From: Luzula sylvatica
Lineage: Eukaryota > Streptophyta > Magnoliopsida > Poales > Juncaceae
DNA: 64,000 bases
Assembly (NCBI GenBank): GCA_946800325.1
Contig: OX326959.1
Coordinates: forward strand, 9,692,501 to 9,756,500
Direction: 5' to 3'
Part shown: piece by piece, positions 1-11,644 of the stretch
Layout: each line of letters starts with the position of its first letter
Position numbering within the stretch: the first letter of the stretch is position 1
Made by a program: the position numbers and the translations under genes
Notes under the pieces: model-generated
Database searches by the model: none
Told to the model about the DNA's origin: nothing
Seen by the model: only the letters and a program-made list of their open reading frames with translations

Positions 1-26
<26 letters not shown>
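1..26. repeat. (CT)n microsatellite at window edge
   Basis: The window opens inside an uninterrupted CT dinucleotide run of 13 units, then TTATTTGTGGG. The true left end lies outside the window. Confidence 0.95.
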
Positions 27-31
<5 letters not shown>

Positions 32-1592
32 GTGGGTTTGTTCTGATTATTTATTTTAATATAGGCCGAGTTGATAAATGAAACTGACCAATTAAATTAA
101 CCATTTGATTTGCCAGTGAAAACATAAAATCACATATTCTTAGTCAGGAATTATGTTGTTTGTATTATAGATGCTTATTTTAACCAGATCGTAAGTTCTG
201 TTTCGTGAAATTGAGCATTATGTTGAAATAGATCAGGGTTGAAATCGGAGAAAAGTCGACCTTTTTTAATTTCCACTTTATATTTAGATTAAAATTCTAA
301 ATGAACATAATATTTACTAATATTTTCTTTTGTCGTTCGGTTTCGGCAGTTGGTACGTCACGATAACATGTTATGTGGAGAATTTTAGTCTTGCATGTTT
401 CGAGCAAGCCTGCGTATATCCTTGCATACTGTAGAAACAGGAGACCGACAAAATCAGTGACTCTAATTGCGAATTTTGTGTTGTTTTTCTTGAAATATGT
501 AAGGAAGCAAAAAATAAATATAATCGGTTATGATAGTGGAGGTTGATATGTAATCGGATCATATATTTTATTGCTATTCTTTAAGTTGTGCTTATCAATG
601 ATAGTCTGATGGATGTCAATTTAAGTGGTTTATAGGAATGTTTATTCTAATCTTTTTGTTACTGTTTGTTTTAGTTTTTAAGTACTTTTTGTTAATCTTG
701 CAAATAGTATAATTGTTAGTACCAACTCAATTTTGTTAGTTTTGTGTAAAAAATTTTGCTAGATTAAGATTTAACACCATGGTACATTGAGATGAACGAC
801 TGAAAGCCAAACACAAATATCGACATTAAACCCACATTAAACCCTAATTTGGTAATTCAACCCAAATCAAAATTAAATCCTAATTGGCTCATTGACACAC
901 ATTTTGAAGGACCCTAGTTACTGCAAATAGACACATTTTGAAGGATTAGTTTACAAAAAGGTGAATTGGTCAAATAAGTAATATGAAACGAAACTCTTCC
1001 TAAATAAAAAAAAATATAACATATAATTGGTCAAATAAAAGATTTAATTTGAAAAAGATATTAACAAAAAAAACACACAAAATCTATAGAAAGCTAGTAT
1101 TTCAAGTCCTACGTAAATAAATACAAACTAACTCTAAACCCTATTGATCCTAAATTGATCCTTGATTATCTCAATTTTAGAAACTCTCAACGGAAAAAAG
1201 ATTTCCCCTAAAAAAAGAAGCACTTTGAACATCTAAATCCTTGAATGCACAAATATTTTTTTTAACCTAAATTTTCAGAATTTCCAGATATTCCCTGAAT
1301 GTGTCAGAAATGCCAGAATTTGGTTAGGTTAAGGTCTCGATTTGGTGAGGTTGAAGTCCGATATGGCAAGGTTGACGTTTGATTAACGCTTTGTTGAGCT
1401 CGCCGCCAGTCTCTCTCTTAGCTCTCGATCAGTGGTTTCTTTCTCTTTCTCTCTCTCTTTCCCCTCTTCGTTTTTTTCGACAGAGTTCTAGTTTTTTATT
1501 TGAGACGTGTTTTTCTCAATGAAATTGGTTTAAATGGCGTGGCAAACCAGTTGGTGCCACATCTAATTCGGGAAAGAAAATGAGAAAATAGA
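27..1592. other. AT-rich intergenic DNA, no gene seen
   Basis: No open reading frame with recognisable protein sequence on either strand. A pyrimidine-rich stretch (about 1409-1470, CTCTCTCTTAGCTCTC type) resembles a plant 5' untranslated leader, but no coding exon follows. No terminal inverted repeats were found. Confidence 0.5.
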
Positions 1593-2062
1593 TGTGATTT
1601 CTATCATTACTATACATGGAGTAACAATCATTATACACGACTTTCTTATGTTTTTTGTGATATTATATTTTTGACTTTCTCCTTTGTCTTAACTGCACAA
1701 GCACAAGCACAATTTTCAAGTGATTAAGATATGTTCTCATTGTCTCATAAGAGTAAAGTAATTATTTTAACCCTCATGGTAATGATCTTATATATCCAAG
1801 GTTTATCCAAGAAAGCAATCACGGTAAATTCGTGACCACGGCCATATCATATAAAACCAAATTTCATGCTAAACATATGTTTTAACTTATTCACTGTTAT
1901 TTAAAAAGTCACGACATACACCATAGTTCTTTCTTTCTTTCTTTAATCCCAAATACATTTTGCATGAACGTATGTGACAAGTAATTTCTAGATAATTTTG
2001 GGATTTGGTAATAGTCGAGGCCAGAATTAAAGTGGAAACATCAAAATTAAAATAAAAACAAG
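1593..2062 (+). repeat. Local duplicated segment, copy A part 1
   Basis: Nearly the same sequence recurs in direct orientation at about 8146-8560 and inverted at about 12360-12845. Shared landmarks are the CACAAGCACAAGCACA run, AAGATATGTTCTCATTGTC, the TTTC microsatellite near 1926-1945 and AATAGTCGAGGCC. No coding potential is seen. It belongs to the same duplicated unit as 4562-5270. Confidence 0.8.
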
Positions 2063-2449
2063 TACATCAACAAACTAAAAGGGAGATTATTCTTTAGAGC
2101 AATGCTACCATACACCAAAACTTTTACTTACTTTGTTGATAGATTTAATCTTAATCCTTCAATTACATAAGGAAACACAAAGTTCAACCGGTTACCAGTG
2201 AAGCATGAGTAATTAGTAACAAGTCGTACATAATTAAGACAATAATTAATTATGATCTCCTTGAAGTTCTTCTGTGGCATAAAATATAATTCTATATATA
2301 ACATAAATGACACATAATTATATAAATTTAATAAAAAATATACTTTTTCACGTGACAGATTTATTTTTCAAGAAAGTATTACTATTTTGCCATTTTAACC
2401 GTATATGACGTGGCCAAAAAATATAAATCTAGGAAAAAGATTATATAAA

Positions 2450-2790
2450 AATATATTAGTACAAAATAATATATCATACATTCTAAAATGATATATCACA
2501 TGTGTAAAAATGTAATCATATAAAAGATATAACTTTTGTTGTATTTAGAAAATATATATCATAAATCTAAAAAAATTATAATTAAAAATGCATTCATAAA
2601 ACTGTCATACATGTATTTTATTTTTAAAAAGTATATCATTAGAAAGATACTCCATACTTGTAAAAATGTACAAAACATAAATTTATATCATACATCTAAA
2701 GATATATGTGATATATCTAAAATGTATAAAACATAATGATATATTATACATATAAAAAATATATGATATATCTAAAAATGGACAAAACAT
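2450..2790. repeat. Degenerate AT-rich tandem repeat
   Basis: Loosely periodic copies of a motif such as AAAATGTATAAAACATAATG followed by ATATATCATACATCTAAA recur about every 35-45 bases. Units are too diverged to fix an exact period. The small reading frame at 2536-2736 is only this repeat in translation. Confidence 0.6.
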
Positions 2791-3084
2791 AAAGATTAAT
2801 CATATATGAAAACTCACTGGACCAAAATACCCCTTTATATTTCATATTTATTTTTGTATAAACTTTTGTTAGTAATTTTGATAGTTATATATATTTCATA
2901 TTTCTGTTATTACATATTTTTTCATGAAAATGTAAAATCAAATAATAAAAAATGAACTATGATAAAACAAATTATACACCTTGAAAATGTCTTGGTAGAA
3001 AGATATTTTTTTTTGTCAAGTATATAATCATAGGTAGGTATATATGCTAGTATTAATGTTTTTTTGTTAAAATAAATAATAAAA

Positions 3085-3775
3085 AAATGTCTATTTTTGG
3101 TCCCTTACTTTTCATCCAAAGTTTAATCAAGTCCTTAATGTTTTAATTTTACCAGTCAAGTGTCAAGTCACCTTTTAAATTTGGTCAATCAAGTTTTTTA
3201 CCTTTTAATTTGATTTAATTAGGTCATTTCATCCATTAATTAATGATTGTACCGTTAAATGTTGATATGACAAACTATGACATGGTATTTTCGTGACAAC
3301 ATATGACATGTCATGTTTGATGATGTGAGAACTCGTGGCATGTCATATTTGATGACGTGTCAATATAATTTTTTATTTATGAATTTTTTATTTATCAATG
3401 AATTAAGTATCGACGCAATAACTCAAATACCAAAAAATATATATGAAACACAATCTCGTAATTTATTAAATAACGGCGCTATAATGCCTCGCACATAACT
3501 TCAAATATTTTTTTTATATAAAATTAATATTGTCACGTCATCAAATATCACATGTCATGTATTGTCACGTCATCGAAAATGTTATGCCATATGTTGCCAA
3601 GTCTCAATTTAACAGTACAATCATCATTTGGTTGGAATGATCCAAAAAACCAAATTAAAATGATAAGAGACTTGATTAACCAAATAAAAAAATAATGAAC
3701 TTGATTGATTAAATTACAGTGTTAGACATTTAATAGAATTTTAAATGAAAAGATAAGGATCAAGAGTAGATATTT
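3085..3775. mobile_element. Non-autonomous DNA element with long terminal inverted repeats
   Basis: The left end (TCTATTTTTGGTCCCTTAC, followed by TCAAGTCCTTAATG) is matched by the reverse complement of the right end (TCTACTCTTGATCCTTATC, then TCAAGTTCATTATT). The match continues inward for roughly 200 bases, including GATTGTACYGTTAAAT and GACATGTSATATTTGATGACGTG blocks. There is no coding capacity. Long TIRs without an ORF suggest a Mutator-like or foldback MITE; I could not fix a target duplication. Confidence 0.6.
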
Positions 3776-4561
3776 TTCATACAATTATTATTTCATTATT
3801 TTCAAGTTGCGTAATTTTGTTTCGTCGAAATATATTCATTCTTGCTAAACTTATATTTTTCTCAGCCAAAATATTTTGAAGGTGCATCCTTTTTTTTTAT
3901 CGTTGTCTATTTTTTGTATTTGATGTTGGTTTTTCATAAGAATATGATAACTGAAATATTAAAAGTATATAAAATATAATATATAGTGTTCTTATTTTCT
4001 TCAAATTATTATACGTGCAGAAAACATGTATGGATAATTTTAAATTCACAAAAAATATCAGAAGGGTTCAGGAAAATTAAATATGATTTAAAAATAATTT
4101 TGAAAACTATTTATTATGATAATTTTGGAAATGATGATATTAATTGTATCTAGTTTCAATTAAAAAGTTTTGTGCTCCGAATAAAGACAATTTGTTCCAT
4201 TCCTAAATAATCGTGCAATTTTAATTCAAGATTGAGGTAGTTGTAATTATTGAAAATGGATACTATCATGATCCTCTCCATTTCGAGTCTTGCTCCCATA
4301 ACATGTTCACTACATATAAATGGAGAGGAGTTCATACGTTTTAAATATCAATCAAGGTTTGCAGTTTTTACTTAACGTAATATTACATATCTACCCCCAA
4401 TTAAATAATGGGTAACCGGCTACATAATGAGGGTAACAGGCTGAACGAGAAAAATTACTTGCTGAATCCGATTTTCAAAATTTACTCAATTAATATGGAC
4501 CTTAGATCTTGAAGATTGGACGGTCCAAAAGAATTTGATGTATTGAAGCATTTCTCCATTC
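3776..4561. other. AT-rich spacer, nothing recognised
   Basis: No gene, terminal repeat or tandem array recognised. The sequence is single-copy in appearance within this window. Confidence 0.4.
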
Positions 4562-5270
4562 TTTAATCCCAAAAACAAGTACATCAATAAATAAGCGGGA
4601 CAAACATATTTATTAAATATTTATATTTGAATAATATTAGTTATCTAAATTTTACATTTAAATTTCACCTAGAAAAGGAAAACATAATTTTAAATATTGC
4701 AAAATTGAAATGTCACCTATAAATCTAGATGAATTCTAGGTAGAAAATATTGGTGTAGTGTATAACATTATTCATTTATATTTTATTTCTATATTTCATT
4801 AATTGTCGGTCTATTAATTATTTCCCTTTATGCGATTTCCTTCCAGATTTAAACTATTAAAGAACAGAACTCATGCACCACTCTCTCTCACAACTCAAAT
4901 TGTATCAACATCCAAAAACATGTGAATTGTAGATAAACATTTTGCTAAAATTGAGCATTATTTATGGTATTTATGATTAAAATCAAATGGTTCAAATCTA
5001 TGCTACATAACTAAATTACATTTTCCTTCACGTTCATCTTCGATTTATATATTTTGAAAACTATTTGGATCCTTCCCCTTCTTTTGTAATTAACAAACAT
5101 TGTAATTTAGAGACCAAACCAAACAAGTAATAAATAAATACTATATGTGAATTATGAAATTAGGACTGTTCATGATTTATACAAATACACGATTCATATA
5201 AATACTCAATATATCCTTGATTCTTCCTAAAAACCTAAACCCTAAACCATAACTTGATCATTGTGACTTT
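4562..5270 (+). repeat. Local duplicated segment, copy A part 2
   Basis: Repeated directly at 8708-9232 and inverted at 11645-12260. Landmarks are GCGGGACAAACATATTTATT, TTTATGCGATTTCCTTCCAG, CATGCACCACTCTCTCTCAC and CCATAACTTGATCATTGTGA. This copy and the inverted copy keep about 130 internal bases (roughly 4615-4795) that the 8.7 kb copy lacks, so the copies are not simple sequential duplicates. Confidence 0.85.
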
Positions 5271-5472
5271 TATGTTTTCTATTTTTCAGAAATATTTTTT
5301 CCGAAGTATATATGAATTTGATTTGTAAAAATGAGAATGTAAACATCTTTTTCTCGTTTTCAAAAATATTGTTTATTATTTTATATTTGGAAAAAAAAAA
5401 GTAAAACATAATTATATGTCCAAACATGTTTTTATTATGAGGCCTTTTATGCTCTCCAATTTCACTCAACTT

Positions 5473-5800
5473 TTCATTTTATCCATTTTTCAGATAAGTT
5501 TTTGGTTGTCACTAAATTTTTTATTTATGTAAATTATTCGATTAAATGTTTACCACTCGATTTTTAATTGGTGATATTAGTTATTTAACAATTCATATGT
5601 CGCTTAAAGTAGGTCAATTTGTCAAATGTTTGAAACCCATTTTAAAATTGCCGAAAGTACTCACTCAAGCTGTGTTTGTCTCCTTGTCTTGTTGTCAACT
5701 AATTTTTAATTTGAAAAATTAGGAGACTTTACTTAAATTGTCCAAGTTACTGACGCAGATTTTAATTGATCTCCATGGTATTATTTTTTTTTTTAATTTA
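5473..5800 (+). repeat. Local duplicated segment, copy A part 3
   Basis: Matches 9527-9850 in direct orientation, for example GAAACCCATTTTAAAATTGC and TTAGGAGACTTTACTTAAAT. The two copies sit in the same order relative to the other duplicated blocks, so 1.6-5.8 kb and 8.1-9.85 kb are two versions of one ancestral segment. Bases 5801-6441 that follow show no recognisable content. Confidence 0.8.
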
Positions 5801-6449
5801 TTTGTGAATTTTATTCTCAAATTTCAGTCATTCGACCTATAATTACTCAAAACAATTACTCATCTATAGATTTTTAATATTTTTGTTTACATTTAGGCAA
5901 GGGTTAAATTTTTTGTGAGCAATCCGGAAATCAATATGTACTTATATATTACGTTAACAGCCAACATTTACTAATTATCATTTTAATTAGATATATTAAT
6001 TATATCATAAATGATGTTATGGTGAAATTTGAGAAAATATATCATATTTTCAATTAAAATTCAACCCATTTGAACTGGCGGGATTTAAAAGCCCGTTATA
6101 AGTTATTTTTGGAATATTATCAAAAAAGAAGTTGTTTTTGAAATATTTTCAAAAAAAAATTATTTTTTTGAATTTTGGTTCTATAAAAAATTAAATGCAA
6201 AAATGCTCCTATATTATATTATTAACTCTAGTTAACCACTGCCCACAAATTTAAAAAAAATTAAGACCAAAATACCGTCCTTTCTTAATATAAAAATCCT
6301 GCCATTTGTCTTTCTTTCCATCAAACTAGTTTATGGAGAATACATTTGATATTTTGTTTTAACCATCTTTACTACCGCTCTCTTCACCTAGCACTAATTA
6401 TAGTCTTGTCCACCAAACTTTTGAACATAGGATAAATAGGAGCCAAAGA

Positions 6450-6945
6450 CTCGGGTTGCACATTCGGTTGAACCGAACCGAATCGAATCGAATTAAAACA
6501 ATCGACTTAAATCGAACTGGACAAGATTCAAACCGATCCGAAACGAATAAAATTTGAACCGATTTAAAATCGAATCGAATAAATCGAATTTCTCATTCGG
6601 TTTATTCAGTTGAACCGAATTAGAAACTTTATAATGTTAAAATACAAATGTTATTTAACAAAATAAATATAAAAACAAATCATATAAAATATACTTACGT
6701 TATTACTAAGTTTACAATATCGAATTTCTTTTAAAAATGAGCATTATAGAAAAATGAAAAATAGTATTAATTTGGTCGGTTCGGTTTGATCAGTTATGAA
6801 AATAACAAAATCGAACCGAACCGACTAAACTAAACAATATCAATTTTTGAACCGAACCGAACCGAATAAACCGAAAAATCGAACCAATTAAACTGAATTC
6901 GAGCGGATCGGTTCCCAAATAAACCAAACCATTTGCCCACTCCTA
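6450..6945. mobile_element. hAT-type MITE of the AACCGAACCG family
   Basis: An imperfect terminal inverted repeat is seen: the right end read in reverse is TAGGAGTGGGCAAATGGTTT, and the left end is a diverged CTCGGGTTGCACATTCGGTT. The subterminal regions are rich in AACCGAACCGAAT-type words pointing inward from both ends. Flanks GCCAAAGA (6442-6449) and GCCAAAGT (6946-6953) match at 7 of 8 positions, as expected for an aged 8-bp hAT target duplication. No ORF. Other family members in this window are at 33545-34288 and 56360-63440. Confidence 0.65.
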
Positions 6946-7172
6946 GCCAAAGTTGGTTACTGTACTGTACATCAACTCCACTACTTACACAGCTCATAAA
7001 CAAATATGAACCAATAATCATGCTTGATCCTTGACGCTACTTTTAATTCAATCACAGCAAAGATTAAGGATTAAGCTTAATTACACGAGTAAGGCCTAAG
7101 TATAAAGCCCAAATACTAATGCTAATAACAATTCTAATAAATAATTTCCTTAAATTTTCCTTCCAATTACCA

Positions 7173-7755
7173 AGTCTCGTCTAACTTAACGACTCTGTTG
7201 AATTTAACTGCCAAGTTACCAAGTTGATTAATGATTAGTATACTACTATACTGTGGACACACTTAATAGCTAAAAGATCATCTTAAATAACCTTAATATG
7301 CTAACGGTTCTCATGGAAAAAGTCTGATTTAAATCCCTCCCTCATGTTTTATCATTATTCATTTTTGGTCCCAAATTTATTTTTCTAGTCACTTTACCCC
7401 TTAGCTTTATCTTCTTGTATTATCTCATTTTGCTTAATCATTAGTTAATAGATGATATGACAATTAAATATTATGATTGGATGAATGATATGGCACTAAT
7501 TGCTGACGTGGAATTTTTTTTTAATAATATGACAATGAAACTTGAAAATTTATAATATTTGATAGTTAATTTTTGTCTTTTCTGTGATTAAATTGGTTCG
7601 GTAATGATATTTTCAAAATGAAGTCATTAATAAGTGAAGAATATATAATCCATCTAATTTAAATCATAAACATTTCATCAAAGATTTTATGAGCGTTAAA
7701 ATGAAATTATCTAAATATATATTCATCCTGCATTCAAATACATCTAAAAGAAATG
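7173..7755 (+). repeat. Direct duplicate of 10772-11385
   Basis: Both copies run from GTCTCGTYTAACTTAACGAC through ATGCTAACGGTTCTCATGGA to TACATCTAAAAGAAATGATT. The unit includes the left end of the long-TIR element seen complete at 10934-11612. In this copy the element is cut off near 7755, where it joins the inverted-repeat arm. Confidence 0.8.
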
Positions 7756-7794
7756 ATTTTTTGATTTCCTCCTATGTCTCTCTTCATTCGCCAT

Positions 7795-9232
7795 GGGTGG
7801 GATAATAGGCCGACTGAGGCATATTGGAATACAAAGAAGAAAGTTGATCGGCTTGAGGGCTTCTATAAAAACTAAATCGGTATTTTTGGCCGGTCCGGAA
7901 GGTTCCGCAGAAATAGCGTTCCTCAAGAGTATTAAATCTGATGCCGAACCCAATTCAGTGGAGGGTTACGGTATTAACTTCTTTTTTGATAATAAATAGG
8001 TTTGTTCAATTTAATCCAAGTTTTCTTATGATTTGTAGGATTTAGTGTACATGATTTAACGATTTGAGGACACACAACTTCGGACTTGCGTTCTCGAATC
8101 ATTAGATTTATGGAACATGACTATCTTATATTTTCACTGTAAATCGAGTTACAGTCACTATACATGACTATCTTATGTTTCTTGTGATATTGTATTTTTG
8201 ACTTCCTCCTATGTCTTAACTGGACAAGCACAAGCACAAGCACAAGTTTCAAGTGATTAAGATATGTTCTCATTGTCTCACGAAAGTAAACTATTTCAAC
8301 CCTCATGCTAATGATCTTATATATCCAAAGCTTATCAAACCAACCAATCACGCTAAATTCGTGACCCCAAATTCATGCTAAACTTGTGCTTTAACTTATT
8401 CACCGTTATTTAAAAAGTCACGACATAGTACACGCATCAGAGTTCTTTCTTTCTTTCTTTAATCGCAAATGCATTATGCATGAATACGTGACCAGTAATT
8501 TATAGATAATTTTGGGATTCGGTAATAGTCGAGGCCCAAATTAAAATAAAAGCAAGTACATTATTATTTTTGCTTCGAACCGAGTATTTAACCCTAACTG
8601 GATCACGAACGGAAGGCCCAGCATCACTTCTTTCTAAAATATAAAAGTGGGTGTCTTGAAGATCTTAGATATAAATAAATAGACAACCACATACGTCTTT
8701 TTTGGAAAGCGTATTTGCGGGACAAACATATTTATTAAATATTTATCAATTATTTCCCTTTATGCGATTTCCTTCCAGATTTGAACTATTAAAGAACAGA
8801 ACTCATGCACCACTCTCTCTCACAACTCAAAACAAATTGTATCAACATCCAAAAACATGTGAATTGTAGATAACATTTTGCTATAATTGAGCATTATTTA
8901 TGGTATTTATGATTAAAATCGAATGGTTCAAATCTATGCTACATAACTAAATTCCTTTTTTTCTTCACGTTCATCTTCGATTTATATATTTTGTAAACTA
9001 TTTGGATCATTCCCCTTCTTTTGTAATTAACAAACATTGTAATTTAGAGACCAAACCAAACAAGTAATAAATATATATTATATGTGAATTACGAAAGGAC
9101 TGTTCATGATTTATATAAATACACGATTTGTATAAATCTCAATATATCCTTAATTCTTCCTAAAAACCTAAACTCTAAATTCTAAACCCTAAACCATAAC
9201 TTGATCATTGTGACTTTTATGTTTTCTAGTAG
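7795..9232 (+). repeat. Left arm of a ~1.45 kb inverted repeat
   Basis: This arm reappears as its reverse complement at 11645-13127, with about 2.4 kb between the arms. The outer 230 bases (7795-8030) are less AT-rich and well conserved between arms, and contain a 68-codon open frame starting at 7793. The frame carries no recognised domain, and the other arm has small changes in it, so I do not call it a gene. The (TTTC)n tract near 8440-8462 is present in every copy. Confidence 0.8.
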
Positions 9233-9526
9233 TTTTTAGGAAGAATTAGGGATATATTGAGGCTTAATTTGGTCAAAGAGCAGATAAATTGCAGCATTCT
9301 TTTGATGTCCTAAAATTATCGTTAAAAAATTATTTGTTCAAATTGTATCATTAAGTTCAGTCATTCAATTTTATCCAAATTTCGCACAAACCATTCAATT
9401 GTTCTCATATTATTACTTTTGAGTTTTAATTTGTCCAAATGATATCACTTTGCAAATTTAGTCCTAGAACTTTGAGTTGTCCAAACTATTGGTTTCGAAT
9501 TTTTAGATCATTTTATTAAATTTTAG

Positions 9527-9850
9527 TCATTTTATCCATTTTTTAGATAATTTTTTGGTTGCCCCATTAAACTTTTGATTTATGTATTAGATTATTCGAT
9601 TAAATTTTTACAACTCGATTAATTGGTGATATTAGTTATTTAACAATTCATATTCATATGTCCAATTTGTCAAATGTTCGAAACCCATTTTAAAATTGCC
9701 GAAAGTACTCACTCAAGCTTTGTTTGTCTCCTTGTCTCGTTGTCAACTAATTTTTAATTTGAAAAATTAGGAGACTTTACTTAAATTGTCCAAGTTACTG
9801 ACGCATATTTTAATTGAACTCCATGGTATTATTAATTTTATTTATTTATT
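9527..9850 (+). repeat. Local duplicated segment, copy B part 3
   Basis: Direct copy of 5473-5800, see that entry. Small indels separate the two. The short frame at 9786-10022 lies partly in it and shows no protein similarity I recognise. Confidence 0.75.
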
Positions 9851-10194
9851 TGTGAATTTAATTCTCAAATTTCAGTCATTCAACTTACAATTACCCAAAC
9901 AATTACTCATCTTATATTTGTCTCACATTTGTCATGGAAATGTTAGTTTGTCAAAATTAGATAATCTTCATTACTCGACTAATAATTGTTATGGAACATT
10001 TTGTATCAAACAAAACAATTAGGACTTGTTATGGATGCACTAATTTTTTCTAGGGTAATGGGATTGTGAAAAGTGAAATGTCAATTGTCAGGATATAGAC
10101 AGTTTAGTAATTCATACTGTATTATGTTTTGAGTGTAATTTAAGGAATATTATGGAAGTGTTGTTTTATAATGTACTTATGTTATTTTATTTAC

Positions 10195-10440
10195 ATAATA
10201 TAATATAATATAATATGATATGATATGATATAATATATTATCATGCAATAATATAATATAATATAATATAATATAATGTCATATAATGTAATGTAATATA
10301 ATACAACACAATATAATATATTCAAAAAATATGTTATGTAGCATAATATATTTTAATTTAATATAATATAATATAATAAGATATGATATGATATACTATG
10401 ACATAATATAATGTTATGTCACATTATAATATATTTAAAA
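10195..10440. repeat. (TAATA)n / (TGATA)n low-complexity tract
   Basis: Long runs of ATAATATAATATAAT alternate with ATGATATGATAT and GTCATATAATGTAATG variants. It is a pentanucleotide-like tandem tract with drift. Flanking bases 9851-10194 and 10441-10771 hold nothing recognised. Confidence 0.75.
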
Positions 10441-10771
10441 TTTATCAAAATATTTAATAATATATTTATTATGTTGAGTATTTTAGCATGATAAAATATT
10501 GCTTTTACTAGTTCCTACAAATAACTTAGCAAAAAGTTAAAAGTTTTTATTTTTTTATTTTGACCCCTTTTATAAAAAAGAACTATAAATTTGTCAACCA
10601 ATTCCTTAATAACATCCGAGCATATACAAGTAAAATTTTGAGAAATGTTTATTATTATTAAACTAGAGAGTACTATTCATTCAAACAAGCCCTAAGTATG
10701 CGACTATTCAAGCACATGTTGACTACAATTTGATGGAGTCTAACATGAACATATTTAGACCTAACAATTGC

Positions 10772-11385
10772 AGAGTCTCGTTTAACTTAACGACTATTGA
10801 ATTTAACAGCTAAGTTACCAAGTTGATTAATGATTAGTATACTACTATACTCTATACCCCTTAATTGAGTTATGGACACACTTAATAGCTAAAATATCAT
10901 CTTAAATAACCTTAATATGCTAACGGTTCTCATGGAAAAAGTCTCATTTAAATCCCTCCCTCATGTTTTATCATTATTCATTTTTGGTCCCAAATTTATT
11001 TTTCGAGTCACTTTACCCCTTAACTTTATCTTCTTGTATTATCTCATTTTGCTTAATCATTAGTTAATAGATGATATGACAACTAAATATTATGATTGGA
11101 TGAATGATATGGCACTAATGGCTGACGTGGATTTTTTTTTTAATAATATGACAATGAAACTTGAAAATTTATAATATTTGATAGTTATCTGATTTTTGTC
11201 TTTTCTTTGATTAAATTGGTTCGGTAATGATATTTTCAAATTGAAGTAACATTAATAAGTGAAGAATATATAATCCATCTAATTTAAATCATAAACATCT
11301 TATCATAGATTTTATGAGCGTTAAAATGAAATTATTTAAATATATATTCATCTTACATTCAAATACATCTAAAAGAAATGATTTT
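10772..11385 (+). repeat. Direct duplicate of 7173-7755
   Basis: See 7173-7755. This copy keeps the complete right half of the embedded long-TIR element and an extra TATACCCCTTAATTGAGTTA absent from the other copy. Confidence 0.8.
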
Positions 11386-11612
11386 TTATTTTCAAAAATT
11401 TGAAGTTTTATGGTCATATTATTATTTTTCTCAAGTCGGTAGTTACTGTCACATTATTCATTCAGTCATGATATTTAATTGTCACATCATCTGTTAACTA
11501 ATTAATTGAGTAAAATAAAATAATATAAGAAGATAAGGGAAAAAATTGACTCAAAAAAATAAATTTGGGACCATGATAAATAATGAGGGGTTTAAATGAC
11601 ACTTTTTCCAAA
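10934..11612. mobile_element. Non-autonomous element with ~200-bp terminal inverted repeats
   Basis: The left end (TGGAAAAAGTCTCATTTAAA, then TTTTTGGTCCCAAATTTATT) pairs with the reverse complement of the right end (TGGAAAAAGTGTCATTTAAA, then CATGGTCCCAAATTTATTTT). Similarity continues inward through TTAGTTAAYAGATGATRTGAC. No coding capacity. Long TIRs suggest a Mutator-like non-autonomous element. The flanks do not show a clear target duplication. Confidence 0.65.
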
Positions 11613-11644
11613 AATTGGTAAAAAAAATAATACTTATGAGTTCT

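Noticed and set aside
5229..5250. CCTAAACCCTAAACC telomere-like words (also near 9180 and 11706)
   Set aside because: Only about two units each, and they are part of the duplicated segment, not an interstitial telomere array.
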